From positions 24,796 to 87,306 of the forward strand of contig NZ_AWZU01000033.1 in assembly GCF_000472385.1 (NCBI RefSeq): a DNA stretch of 62,511 bases, in the 5' to 3' direction. This document shows, piece after piece, positions 36,147 through 44,193 of this stretch (its first letter is position 1; the number at the start of each line of letters is the position of its first letter). A program made the translations under genes and the position numbers. The DNA comes from Bradyrhizobium sp. ARR65 (lineage in GTDB: Bacteria; Pseudomonadota; Alphaproteobacteria; Rhizobiales; Xanthobacteraceae). A model generated the notes under the pieces. It made no database searches. It was not told the origin of the DNA and saw only the letters and a program-made list of their open reading frames with translations.

Positions 36147-37364
36147 ATGATCAGCACCATCACCAACGCGATTGCGGCCGGTTCCGCGGCGCCCTTGCCC
36201 TTGGAAAAAGTCCCGCTGGAGGCCTATGTGCCGCCGGCGAAGCCGTCGTTGATCGGCCTGTCGCGGTCTGAGCTTTCCGAGCGGCTCGGCGAGATCGGGG
36301 TTGCACCCGCCCAGCGCAAGATGCGGGTGCAGCAGCTCTGGCACTGGATCTATTTCCGCGGCGCCAAGAGCTTTGACGAGATGACCTCGATCTCCAAGGA
36401 CACGCGCGCCGAACTCGCGAAGCATTTCACCGTGGACCGGCCGGAAGTCGTCGCCGAGCAGATCTCCAACGACGGCACCCGCAAATGGCTGTTGCGGCTC
36501 CCTTCCGGCGATAAGGTCGAGAAGCCGCATGAAGTCGAGTGCGTCTATATCCCGGAGACCGACCGTGGCACGCTCTGCGTCTCCTCCCAGGTCGGCTGCA
36601 CGTTGAATTGCGCGTTCTGCCACACCGGCACGCAGCGCCTGGTGCGCAACCTGACGGCCGGCGAGATCGTCGGTCAGGTGATGGTCGCGCGCGATCGTCT
36701 CAACGACTGGGAGAATCGCGAGAGCGGCCGGCTCGTCACCAACATCGTGATGATGGGCATGGGCGAGCCGCTCTATAATTTCGAGGCGGTGCGCGACGCG
36801 CTTTTGATCGTCGCCGACAACGAGGGCATCGGCATCTCGCGCCGGCGCATCACCCTGTCGACCTCGGGCGTGGTGCCCAATATCATCCGCGCCGGCGAGG
36901 AGATCGGCGTCATGCTGGCGATCTCGCTCCACGCGGTGCGCAATGAGCTGCGCGACGTGCTGGTGCCGTTGAACCGCAAATATCCGATTGAGGAATTGCT
37001 GCAGGCCTGCCGCGATTATCCCGGCGCCTCCAACGCGCGGCGTATCACCTTCGAATATGTGATGCTCAAGGGCGTCAACGATTCGCTCGACGACGCCAAG
37101 CTGCTGGTCAAGCTGCTCAAGGGCATTCCGGCCAAGATCAACCTGATTCCTTTCAATCCATGGCCCGGCACGGCCTATGAATGTTCGGACTGGGACCAGA
37201 TCGAAAAGTTCTCCGAATACATCTTCAACGCCGGCTATTCCTCGCCGGTACGCACGCCGCGCGGCCGCGACATTCTCGCCGCCTGCGGCCAATTGAAATC
37301 CGAGACTGAAAAACTCTCCGCACGCGAGCGCCAGGCACTGCGTGCCATGGCCATGACGGACTAG
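36147..37364 (+). CDS. rlmN: Dual-specificity RNA methyltransferase RlmN
   Basis: A radical-SAM enzyme that methylates C2 of A2503 in 23S rRNA and of A37 in some tRNAs. The 405-residue protein has an N-terminal helix-rich RNA-binding region (KMRVQQLWHWIYFRGAKSF). The cluster motif CTLNCAFCHTGTQRL carries Cys-x3-Cys-x2-Cys. NIVMMGMGEPLYNF, ITLSTSGVVPNI and ISLHAVRNELRD follow, and TPRGRDILAACGQL near the end supplies the second catalytic cysteine. The length is normal. ATG 36147 lacks a strong Shine-Dalgarno. Confidence 0.97.
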   Translation: MISTITNAIAAGSAAPLPLEKVPLEAYVPPAKPSLIGLSRSELSERLGEIGVAPAQRKMRVQQLWHWIYFRGAKSFDEMTSISKDTRAELAKHFTVDRPEVVAEQISNDGTRKWLLRLPSGDKVEKPHEVECVYIPETDRGTLCVSSQVGCTLNCAFCHTGTQRLVRNLTAGEIVGQVMVARDRLNDWENRESGRLVTNIVMMGMGEPLYNFEAVRDALLIVADNEGIGISRRRITLSTSGVVPNIIRAGEEIGVMLAISLHAVRNELRDVLVPLNRKYPIEELLQACRDYPGASNARRITFEYVMLKGVNDSLDDAKLLVKLLKGIPAKINLIPFNPWPGTAYECSDWDQIEKFSEYIFNAGYSSPVRTPRGRDILAACGQLKSETEKLSARERQALRAMAMTD

Positions 37365-37390
37365 TCGTTGTGCGTTCGGTATCCGCACTC

Positions 37391-37507
37391 GTCATTGCGA
37401 GCCAACGGGTCCGCGCAAGGCGCGGGCCGATGACAGGCTCCGCGAAGCAATCCAGTTCCTTAAGCAAGATTCTGGATTGCTTCGTCGCTCGCGCTCCTCG
37501 CAATGAC
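37391..37507. repeat. Palindromic repeat type B, copy 1
   Basis: The ends GTCATTGCGAG / CTCGCAATGAC are perfect over 11 bp. The inner arms GAAGCAATCCAG / CTGGATTGCTTC are perfect over 12 bp, and a GTCCGCGC-AAG-GCGCGGGC hairpin lies in the 5' half. This is the best-preserved type B copy. It lies between rlmN and a membrane protein. Confidence 0.88.
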
Positions 37508-37524
37508 GGAAATGGCGTTTTCTC

Positions 37525-38049
37525 ATGGCGCTGATCGGCCGACTTGTCCTCGTCTTCTTCGGCTTTCTCGCCGCCTGTCTGGCGGCGGGGATCATCATTA
37601 TTGGCGCGCTGTTGTTTCCGGAGTTCAGCGAGCTCGGCACTGGCCCGGTCGATGAGGGCGTGTTCGACATTCTGCTCGGATTCGGTTTTGTCGTCATTTC
37701 CGGCTTCGCGCTGATACCGGCGATGGTGATCGTGGCGATCACCGAGGCCTTCTATATCCGCAACGTGCTGACCTACGCGATCGGTGGCGGCTTGGTCGGG
37801 CTCATCTTTTATCTGGGCCTGGTTCCTTTCGACACCGAGACCATGCGCTTCGAGGGCATTGTGCGGCGGCACCTGGAGATCATGACCGGCGCCGGCATCG
37901 TCGCGGGACTGGTCTATTGGATGATCGCCGGCCGCACCGCCGGCGCCTGGCGTGTGCCGCCGCGCAAGCTCAATCCGCCCCCGCCGCTGCCCTCGGCATC
38001 GCGGCCGCCGCCGTCACCGGAGCCTCCGCAGGCGCCGCCGCCAAAGTGA
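37525..38049 (+). CDS. Small polytopic membrane protein of unknown function
   Basis: A 174-residue protein with four hydrophobic segments (about 5-29, 50-73, 84-101 and 120-137) and a proline-rich cytoplasmic or periplasmic tail (PPPLPSASRPPPSPEPP). I do not recognise the family. Its first segment LVLVFFGFLAACLAAGIIIIGALLFPEF and the loop AFYIRNVLTYAIGGGLVGL look like proteins annotated as hypothetical in Bradyrhizobium. The start follows repeat B1 directly. It is followed by repeat A6 and a PAP2 gene. Confidence 0.75.
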   Translation: MALIGRLVLVFFGFLAACLAAGIIIIGALLFPEFSELGTGPVDEGVFDILLGFGFVVISGFALIPAMVIVAITEAFYIRNVLTYAIGGGLVGLIFYLGLVPFDTETMRFEGIVRRHLEIMTGAGIVAGLVYWMIAGRTAGAWRVPPRKLNPPPPLPSASRPPPSPEPPQAPPPK

Positions 38050-38051
38050 GT

Positions 38052-38133
38052 GTCATTCCGGGGCGCCTCGAAAGAGGCGAACCCGGAATCTCGAGATTCC
38101 GGGTTCGATGCTGACGCATCGCCCCGGAATGAC
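38052..38133. repeat. Palindromic repeat type A, copy 6 (near-perfect cruciform)
   Basis: The outer stem GTCATTCCGGGGCG / CGCCCCGGAATGAC is perfect over 14 bp. The inner stem CGAACCCGGAATC / GATTCCGGGTTCG is perfect over 13 bp with loop TCGA. The two junction hairpins are CGCCTC-GAAA-GAGGCG and GATGC-TGAC-GCATC. The whole 82 nt can fold as a four-armed cross. It starts two bases after the upstream stop codon. Confidence 0.92.
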
Positions 38134-38177
38134 AACAGGGGTTTTCAGGCTCCGATGCCTCCGCTAAACCGCGCGCC

Positions 38178-38954
38178 ATGAACCGGACCGGACTCTTCAT
38201 CGCGCTGTCGCTGGCGGTCGTCATCGGCATTGTGTTCGGGCTCTATCCCGAACTCGACCTCAAGCTGGCGGCACTGTTTTATGATCCGCAGTCGCGAGCG
38301 TTTCCGTTGAAGCAGGATTCGCTCGCTGCCTTCGCCCGCAATGCGGCGATGTGGATCGCCTGGGGCCTCGCCATGCCGGCGATCGCGGCGCTGGTCATCA
38401 AGCTGGTGCGGCCGGACCGGCCGCTTCTGATGTCGGGCCGTGCCGTTGTTTTCCTCCTGCTCACGCTGACGCTGTCGGCGGGCGTGCTCACCAATTTCAC
38501 CTTCAAAGCCTTTTGGGGGCGGCCACGTCCCGTCGTGGTGAGCGAGTTCAACGGCGAACTGCCGTTCGTCGCCTGGTGGGATCCGCGCGGCGGCTGCGGC
38601 CATAATTGCTCGTTCTTCTCCGGCGAGGGTGCGACCGCCTTTTGGACCTACGCCCCGGCAGCCCTTGTCCCGCCGGCCTGGCGGCCGCTCGCCTATGCCG
38701 CCGCTACCGCCTTCGGCTTGACCACGAGCGTGCTGCGCATGGCCTTTGGTGGTCATTTCTTCACCGACGTCGCCGCCGCGGGCCTCGTGAGCTTTCTCGT
38801 GATCTGGCTCGCCCACGGCTACATTTACCGCTGGCCGCGCACCCGGCTGTCGGACGAGGGGGTCGATGCCGCGCTGACGCGCTTCGCCTGGCCCGGCTAT
38901 CGCTTCCGCCGGCGGCTCTTGGGTCGTGAAACAGGCCCCGCGTCATCGGCGTGA
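38178..38954 (+). CDS. PAP2-family membrane phosphatase
   Basis: A 258-residue membrane phosphatase with about six helices. The three PAP2 signatures are present: KAFWGRPRP (C1), NCSFFSGEGATAFW (C2) and LRMAFGGHFFTDV (C3, with the catalytic His and Asp). In C2 the usual Ser-Gly-His is Ser-Gly-Glu, a variant that changes the proton-donor histidine. Relatives in Gram-negative bacteria remove phosphate from lipid A, undecaprenyl-pyrophosphate or phosphatidylglycerol-phosphate. Which of these applies cannot be told. It follows repeat A6 and precedes argG. Confidence 0.88.
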   Translation: MNRTGLFIALSLAVVIGIVFGLYPELDLKLAALFYDPQSRAFPLKQDSLAAFARNAAMWIAWGLAMPAIAALVIKLVRPDRPLLMSGRAVVFLLLTLTLSAGVLTNFTFKAFWGRPRPVVVSEFNGELPFVAWWDPRGGCGHNCSFFSGEGATAFWTYAPAALVPPAWRPLAYAAATAFGLTTSVLRMAFGGHFFTDVAAAGLVSFLVIWLAHGYIYRWPRTRLSDEGVDAALTRFAWPGYRFRRRLLGRETGPASSA

Positions 38955-39066
38955 GCGAGTCGGGTCGCGCCAGCCACCATTAAGCAGGTGCCCGCGGCTG
39001 TGAAATTTGATATGCGCGCACCCAAGTCACCAACGACATCAGCCATTTCGAGCGATTGGAAGCTCT

Positions 39067-40404
39067 ATGAGCACGATTTTGAAGAGCCTGCCCAAAGGGG
39101 AAAAAGTCGGCATCGCTTTCTCGGGCGGTCTCGACACCAGCGCGGCGCTGCTGTGGATGAAGCAAAAGGGCGCGCGTGTCTTCGCCTATACCGCCAATCT
39201 CGGCCAGCCTGACGAGGCCGACTACAACGAAATTCCGCGAAAGGCCGAAGCCTTCGGCGCCGAAAAAGCTCGTCTCGTGGATTGCCGCACGCAGTTGGTG
39301 CATGAAGGTATCGCCGCCATCCAGTCCGGCGCCTTCCACATCTCAACCGGTGGTGCGACGTACTTCAACACCACACCTCTGGGGCGCGCCGTAACCGGCA
39401 CGATGCTGGTCGCGGCCATGAAGGAGGACGGCGTCAACATCTGGGGTGACGGCTCCACGTTCAAAGGCAATGACATCGAGCGGTTCTATCGCTACGGCCT
39501 GCTGACCAATCCGAGCCTGAAGATCTACAAGCCCTGGCTCGACCAGCAGTTCATCGACGAACTGGGCGGCCGCGCGGAAATGTCGGCGTTCCTGACTGCG
39601 AACGGCTTCGACTACAAGATGAGCGCCGAAAAGGCCTATTCGACCGACAGCAATATCCTCGGCGCAACACACGAGGCGAAGGATCTTGAGCGCCTGGATA
39701 CTGGCATCCAGATCGTCAGCCCCATCATGGGCGTGCCGTTCTGGCGCGACGACTGTGCCGTCAAGGCGGAGAAGGTTGCCGTGCGCTTTGTGGAGGGCCA
39801 GCCCGTCGCATTGAACGGCCGGACCTTCGCCGATCCGGTCGCGCTCTTCCTCGAAGCCAATGCCATCGGCGGACGACATGGTCTTGGCATGAGTGACCAG
39901 ATCGAGAACCGGATCATCGAGGCAAAGAGCCGTGGTATTTACGAGGCTCCCGGCATGGCACTCTTGCACATCGCCTACGAACGCCTGATCACCGGCATCC
40001 ACAACCAGGACACTATCGAGCAGTACCGGATCAGCGGCCTGCGCCTTGGTCGATTGCTCTACCAGGGCCGGTGGTTCGATTCTCAAGCCCTCATGCTGCG
40101 CGAAACCGCCCAGCGTTGGGTGGCGCGCGCAGTGACCGGTGAGGTGACGCTGGAGCTGCGCCGCGGCAACGACTACTCGATCCTGAACACCGAGAGCCCG
40201 AACCTGACCTATCAGCCGGAGCGGCTGAGTATGGAGAAGGTGGAAGACGCCGCGTTCACGCCGGCGGACCGCATCGGCCAGCTCACGATGCGTAACCTCG
40301 ACATCGCCGATACGCGCGCCAAGCTCGATATCTACGCCGGCACAGGCTTGCTATCGATCGGGGAGGGCTCCGACATCCTCAGGCTCGACAGCGAGAAGGG
40401 CTGA
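39067..40404 (+). CDS. argG: Argininosuccinate synthase (long, type 2)
   Basis: ArgG joins citrulline and aspartate with ATP to make argininosuccinate in arginine synthesis. The PP-loop is IAFSGGLDTSAALLWM. YTANLGQPDEADYNEIP is near residue 40, followed by STGGATYFNTTPLGRAVTGTML and GDGSTFKGNDIERFYRYGLL. The 445-residue length and these segments match the Escherichia coli-like type 2 class, not the ~400-residue class found in most bacteria. ATG 39067 is the family start; an in-frame start 20 codons earlier is not conserved. Confidence 0.97.
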   Translation: MSTILKSLPKGEKVGIAFSGGLDTSAALLWMKQKGARVFAYTANLGQPDEADYNEIPRKAEAFGAEKARLVDCRTQLVHEGIAAIQSGAFHISTGGATYFNTTPLGRAVTGTMLVAAMKEDGVNIWGDGSTFKGNDIERFYRYGLLTNPSLKIYKPWLDQQFIDELGGRAEMSAFLTANGFDYKMSAEKAYSTDSNILGATHEAKDLERLDTGIQIVSPIMGVPFWRDDCAVKAEKVAVRFVEGQPVALNGRTFADPVALFLEANAIGGRHGLGMSDQIENRIIEAKSRGIYEAPGMALLHIAYERLITGIHNQDTIEQYRISGLRLGRLLYQGRWFDSQALMLRETAQRWVARAVTGEVTLELRRGNDYSILNTESPNLTYQPERLSMEKVEDAAFTPADRIGQLTMRNLDIADTRAKLDIYAGTGLLSIGEGSDILRLDSEKG

Positions 40405-40433
40405 ATGCGCGTGGCGGGAAACCGCCTTCCCAC

Positions 40434-40631
40434 GTCGTCCCGGACAAGCGAGCTGACGGCAACGCCATCAGGTCGCGCGAACGCGCCCGATGACAGGCTC
40501 CCCGTTGTCCGGTAGCGAGCGCAGATCCTGGATCCATAACCACAGGCGGATGTTGTTGCGGCGTGCTGAGACTTCAAATGTGCCACAAACTCCAGCCTGT
40601 GGTTATGAGCCCTGGCTTTCGGCAGGACGAC
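40434..40631. repeat. Palindromic repeat type E, copy 1
   Basis: The ends are GTCGTCC and GGACGAC. The inner arms CATAACCACAGGC / GCCTGTGGTTATG are perfect over 13 bp and spaced by about 48 nt. It lies between argG and the OmpA-family gene terminator. Confidence 0.75.
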
Positions 40632-40639
40632 GAAGGGTG

Positions 40640-40670
40640 AAAAAACGGCCGGGATCGCTCCCGGCCGTTT
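40640..40670 (-). terminator. Intrinsic terminator of the Pro-rich OmpA-family gene
   Basis: Read on the minus strand, CGGCCGGGA-GCGA-TCCCGGCCG is followed by TTTTTT. It begins about 20 nt after the stop codon of the OmpA-like gene. Confidence 0.85.
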
Positions 40671-40691
40671 AATCTTCGCCCGTGCTGCGCC

Positions 40692-42638
40692 TTATCGCGG
40701 CGGCGCGACGCCCGGTGGGGGCGGCGGCAGCGACGCGGTGCCGCCGTTGAGCAACGGCGTGATGCGGCGGATGGTGACGCGCCGGTTGATCCGGCTCGGC
40801 CCATCGGTCTGCTCCTTCAGATATTGCGAGCCGTAACCCTGCGAGGTCAGGTTTTCCGCGGGCACGCCGAATTGCTGGGTCAGCAGCTCGGCGGCGGCTT
40901 CGGCGCGGCGGTCCGACAGCGACAGATTGTCGGTGTCGTTGCCGGTTGCATCCGTGTGACCCTCGATCAAGAACACTTCGCGCGGGTTGCGCTGGATGGC
41001 GCGGTTGAGGCCATCGGCGATCACCTGCAGCTTCGCCGCCTGGTCGGGGGAAATCTCCCATGACCCGCTGTCGAAGTTGATGCTGTTGACGTCGATGCTC
41101 GGCATCAGCATGCGCACGTTCGGGCTGTAGCGGATTTCGTCGAGCGTGTAGCGGCGGTCGATGCGGTCGACCGGCGGCGCCTCCATCGTGTCGTAGATCA
41201 GGTCCGGCGGTGCGTCCGCGGCATCGACGATGTAGCGGTCGTAGGGGATGCGGACGACCGGCGGGGGCAGGTCGACATAGAAGCCGCCGACCGCGCGCGG
41301 ATCACGATAGCTGTTGTCGATGATGACGACCTCGCGGCCCATCGGGTCGCGGCGGATCCGGCGCAGCATCGAGCCATCAGGAGCGAGCACGGTGACGATC
41401 TGCGTGCCGTCGGGGCGCACCACGATGGTGCGGGTCTCGTTGCCCACGCGCTGGGTCTCGATGTCGCGCGCGCCGAAGCGGAAACGTTCCATCTCGTCAT
41501 GGCGAACGAAAGCTTCGCCGCTGGGGTCGCGGATGATGACGCGGCCCGGCTCGGTGATGACGGTCCGCCCGCCTTCCTGAACCTCGCGCCGTTCATTGCG
41601 GAAGTCCTCGAGGCGCCGCGGCCCTTGCACCGCGGCCGGATTGGCCGGCAGCGGTGTCAGCTTTGACTGCGGTTGCGGAGGCGGCGGCAGGGGCGCGGCC
41701 ACCTGCGGCGGCGGGCGGCGCACGGCCATCGGCGCTGCGCCCGACGGCGCGGCGCTCTGGTTGGTGGGCTGCTTAGCAGCCGCGCCCGGTGCCGGCTGCG
41801 GGGTGCCGGGGGCGGGTGGTGTGGTGCCCGGCGTCGGGGCAGGACGCGCAGCCGGAGCCGGGCCCCCGGCCTGAGGTGCCGGTGCGGGTGGTGCGGTGGT
41901 CGGTGCGGTGCCCGCGCGGCCGCCTGCTGGCGGCGCGCCCGGTGTGGGCGATGGCGCCGGCGGCGTTGCAGGCTGCGCAGCATTTGGATGCACGGTGCCA
42001 GCGGGCGGCGGTGGCGGGGTGGTGCCCGCTGCCGGCGGATGCGCCGGAGCCGCGCCGGGGACGGGCGTTGGGCTCGGCGCCGCATGCGGTTGGATCGGAG
42101 CCGGGCTCGGCGAAGCGTGCGGCGCTGGTGCCGCGGCGGGCGGTGGTGGTGGCGGGGCCGGTGCGTGCTGCGGCGGCGCCGGCGGCGGGCTCGGCTGTTT
42201 GGGCGCCGCAGGCGCTGGCGCAGCCGCCGGAGGCGGCGGCGGAGCAGGGCGCGCCGCTGGCGGCGGGGCAGGCGGGGTTGGATGCGCAGCCGGCGGCGGA
42301 GGCGGGGGAGTTGGTCGCGCGGGCGGCGCAGCCGCGGGCGGAGGCGGCGTGGGATGCCCAGGTGCGGCACCGGGCGGCGGCGCGGGAGGATGCGGAGCCG
42401 GAGCGGCTGGCGGCGGAGCGGGGTGCGGCGCAGCCGGGGGCGGCGCGCCCTTCGGCGGGCCCGGGGGCTGTTTCGGAGCCTCCTTCGGCGGCTGCTTCGG
42501 TTTGCCGTCGGGGCCGACTTCTCCCTGTTGTGCCTGCGCCATGACCTGCGGCGCGTTCTCGGCATGCGTTGCAAAGCTTGCAAACTGCATCGCCGTCATG
42601 GCGGTCGTGGCAAGCAGCACGAGACGAAGTCTTGTCAT
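40692..42638 (-). CDS. OmpA-family protein with very long proline/alanine-rich segment
   Basis: The 648-residue product has a signal peptide (MTRLRLVLLATTAMTAMQFA). About 300 residues follow that are nearly all Pro, Ala, Gly and Thr, with several runs of six prolines. A beta-rich region comes next (FRNERREVQEGGRTVITEPGRVIIRDPSG). A C-terminal OmpA peptidoglycan-binding domain (about 515-640) carries FLIEGHTDATGNDTDNLSLSDRRAEAAAELL and LTSQGYGSQYL. The Pro-rich part should be an extended periplasmic spacer reaching the wall. ATG 42638 is the signal-peptide start; a longer frame begins at 42707. A strong terminator follows. Function: envelope anchoring, by inference. Confidence 0.9.
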   Translation of the reverse strand: MTRLRLVLLATTAMTAMQFASFATHAENAPQVMAQAQQGEVGPDGKPKQPPKEAPKQPPGPPKGAPPPAAPHPAPPPAAPAPHPPAPPPGAAPGHPTPPPPAAAPPARPTPPPPPPAAHPTPPAPPPAARPAPPPPPAAAPAPAAPKQPSPPPAPPQHAPAPPPPPPAAAPAPHASPSPAPIQPHAAPSPTPVPGAAPAHPPAAGTTPPPPPAGTVHPNAAQPATPPAPSPTPGAPPAGGRAGTAPTTAPPAPAPQAGGPAPAARPAPTPGTTPPAPGTPQPAPGAAAKQPTNQSAAPSGAAPMAVRRPPPQVAAPLPPPPQPQSKLTPLPANPAAVQGPRRLEDFRNERREVQEGGRTVITEPGRVIIRDPSGEAFVRHDEMERFRFGARDIETQRVGNETRTIVVRPDGTQIVTVLAPDGSMLRRIRRDPMGREVVIIDNSYRDPRAVGGFYVDLPPPVVRIPYDRYIVDAADAPPDLIYDTMEAPPVDRIDRRYTLDEIRYSPNVRMLMPSIDVNSINFDSGSWEISPDQAAKLQVIADGLNRAIQRNPREVFLIEGHTDATGNDTDNLSLSDRRAEAAAELLTQQFGVPAENLTSQGYGSQYLKEQTDGPSRINRRVTIRRITPLLNGGTASLPPPPPGVAPPR

Positions 42639-42809
42639 GTGTTGGAAGTTCCCCGGAATGGCTCGAGTGAAAAGCGCGGCGATCAACAAATACGGGTTAG
42701 GCCGCAATGTGGCGGGCCTTGCTGATGAACTCGGATATATTTCTGAAAAAAGCGGGCCCCGAGTGGAACCAATTCATGGCGCATTCAGCCGCGCGATTCA
42801 AACGGCGGC

Positions 42810-43103
42810 TTAGATTTTCCCCTGCGGGATGTCGGACGCCCCACGATCGAGGTCCGGCCCAGGTTCGGGCGGTTTGTCGATCTGCGCATCGGTAGCGGGA
42901 TTGGGCGTGCGCGGTCCATTCGGTCCGCGCACCGGCACTTCGTCCGGTCGCCCTGGCGGCAATTCGTCCGGCCGCGGCGGTTCGCCGGGCTCGCGCAACG
43001 GCGGCGGCCTTTCGGGATTGGGATTGCCGGGCGGGTTCTCCGGCGGCGGCTCGGTCGGATGACCAGGTGTCGGCGGCGGGACCTCCGGAGGCTCGATCCC
43101 CAT
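42810..43103 (-). CDS. Short proline-rich protein of unknown function
   Basis: A 97-residue product, about one third proline, with repeated PP(P)xE, PPG and RPDE-type motifs and no hydrophobic segment or cysteine. It is intrinsically disordered in all likelihood. Its ATG is one base after the TAA of the stress-protein gene on the same strand, so translation is probably coupled. I do not recognise a family beyond short proline-rich proteins annotated in Bradyrhizobium relatives. Codon use is GC-rich like its neighbours. It could be a non-essential tail protein of that operon. Confidence 0.65.
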   Translation of the reverse strand: MGIEPPEVPPPTPGHPTEPPPENPPGNPNPERPPPLREPGEPPRPDELPPGRPDEVPVRGPNGPRTPNPATDAQIDKPPEPGPDLDRGASDIPQGKI

Positions 43104-43104
43104 T

Positions 43105-43590
43105 TTACAGTGCCACCTTGCGGTTGCCGCCGATCTCCGGACGCGTGCCGCTGACAACGGCGGCCGCCATCTTGGTGTAGGCGACCAGCTTGCCCGGGGA
43201 CTCCCAGAACTCGGCCTGCTCGGGTCTGATCTTCAGCACGCGAATATTGGGATCATTGGCATCGTTCCACCAGGCGCGCGCCGGCGTCGAAAACAGCTCC
43301 CTGATCTTGTTGCGATCATTGGACACCGCAGCGGTGCCGCTGACCGAGACGTATTTCTGGCTGCCGGTGTCGGCAAAGGACAGATTGACCGCGGGCGCGC
43401 GTGCGATCTCCTCGTCCTTATGCTGCCGCGCATCGGTGAGAAAGTAGATGGCGTCCTCGTCGCGCTCGACATAGGCGGTCATCGGGCGCGCACGCAGTTT
43501 GTCGCCGTCATGCGTGACCAGCATCGCATAACCGATCTTCTTCATCAGTTCCCAGGTGCGATCGATATCGCCGACATTATTGTTGGCCAT
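43105..43590 (-). CDS. Pyridoxamine 5'-phosphate oxidase-fold (general stress protein 26-like)
   Basis: A 161-residue split-barrel flavin-binding-type protein of the YdaG/GSP26 group. Segments are AMLVTHDGDKLRARPMTAYVERDEDAIYFLTDARQHKDEEI, VNLSFADTGSQKYVSVSGTAAV and FSTPARAWWNDANDPNIRVLKIRPEQAEFWE, the typical order. It probably binds FMN or a related cofactor; the true PNPOx catalytic residues are not evident, so pyridoxal synthesis is unlikely. GGGAGCGAAC precedes ATG 43590. A short Pro-rich gene follows immediately. Confidence 0.9.
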   Translation of the reverse strand: MANNNVGDIDRTWELMKKIGYAMLVTHDGDKLRARPMTAYVERDEDAIYFLTDARQHKDEEIARAPAVNLSFADTGSQKYVSVSGTAAVSNDRNKIRELFSTPARAWWNDANDPNIRVLKIRPEQAEFWESPGKLVAYTKMAAAVVSGTRPEIGGNRKVAL

Positions 43591-43660
43591 GTTCGCTCCC
43601 TTCGATTTGGAAGCGATAACGGCGCGACGACAGCGATGTTCCGCTTCCGCAGCGGAACGC

Positions 43661-44047
43661 CTATTCCGGCGTGTGACACACCGCTTCGATGTTGTGGCCG
43701 TCGGGATCAAGCACGAAGGCGCCGTAATAATCGGGATGGTAATGCGCGCGGATGCCGGGTGCGCCATTGTCGCGCCCACCGGCCGCGAGCGCGGCCTTGT
43801 AGAAGGCATCGACTGTCGCGCGATCTTTCGCTGCGATTGCGACATGCACCGGCTTGTTCAGGGCGCCCTCGCCGCCGATCCAGAAATCGGGCTTGCCGTT
43901 GGCGCCAAAGCCTGCCGCGGATTCACCGGGCCGGTCTTCTTGCATCACTTCCATGATGAGACTGTAGCCGAGCGGCGCCAGCGCCGCGGTGTAAAAAGCC
44001 TTGGCGCGCGCATAGTCGGAAACCGGAAAGCCGAGATGGTCGATCAT
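43661..44047 (-). CDS. VOC family (glyoxalase/bleomycin-resistance fold) protein
   Basis: A 128-residue single-domain vicinal-oxygen-chelate protein. MIDHLGFPVSDYARAKAFY supplies the first metal histidine. PVHVAIAAKDRATVDAFYKAALAAGG provides the second module and YYGAFVLDPDGHNIEAVCH the closing strand with its acidic ligand. GGAGACTTCG precedes ATG 44047. Whether it is an enzyme, a resistance protein or a binding protein is open. It lies between the stress-protein pair and sdhB, same strand, 70-146 nt from each. Confidence 0.9.
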   Translation of the reverse strand: MIDHLGFPVSDYARAKAFYTAALAPLGYSLIMEVMQEDRPGESAAGFGANGKPDFWIGGEGALNKPVHVAIAAKDRATVDAFYKAALAAGGRDNGAPGIRAHYHPDYYGAFVLDPDGHNIEAVCHTPE

Positions 44048-44193
44048 CGAAGTCTCCTGCGGTTGTGGAGGAACCCTGTTCGCAGGTGATTTCAACAATG
44101 CCGTCGTGGCGGAATTGGCTCCATCCGCAAAGGCAGCTCTGCTCGCCCCGCGGGTTTGGGACGAGTGAGGTCAGAACGTAACCGGCTTGATGA

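Noticed and set aside
40434..40631. Riboswitch or attenuator between argG and the OmpA-family gene
   Set aside because: It has the ends of type E repeats and lies downstream of both genes, so it cannot control either from a 5' leader.
41770..42500. Repeat or low-complexity foreign DNA
   Set aside because: The skewed composition is explained by Pro/Ala/Gly codons of the OmpA-family gene reading on the minus strand.
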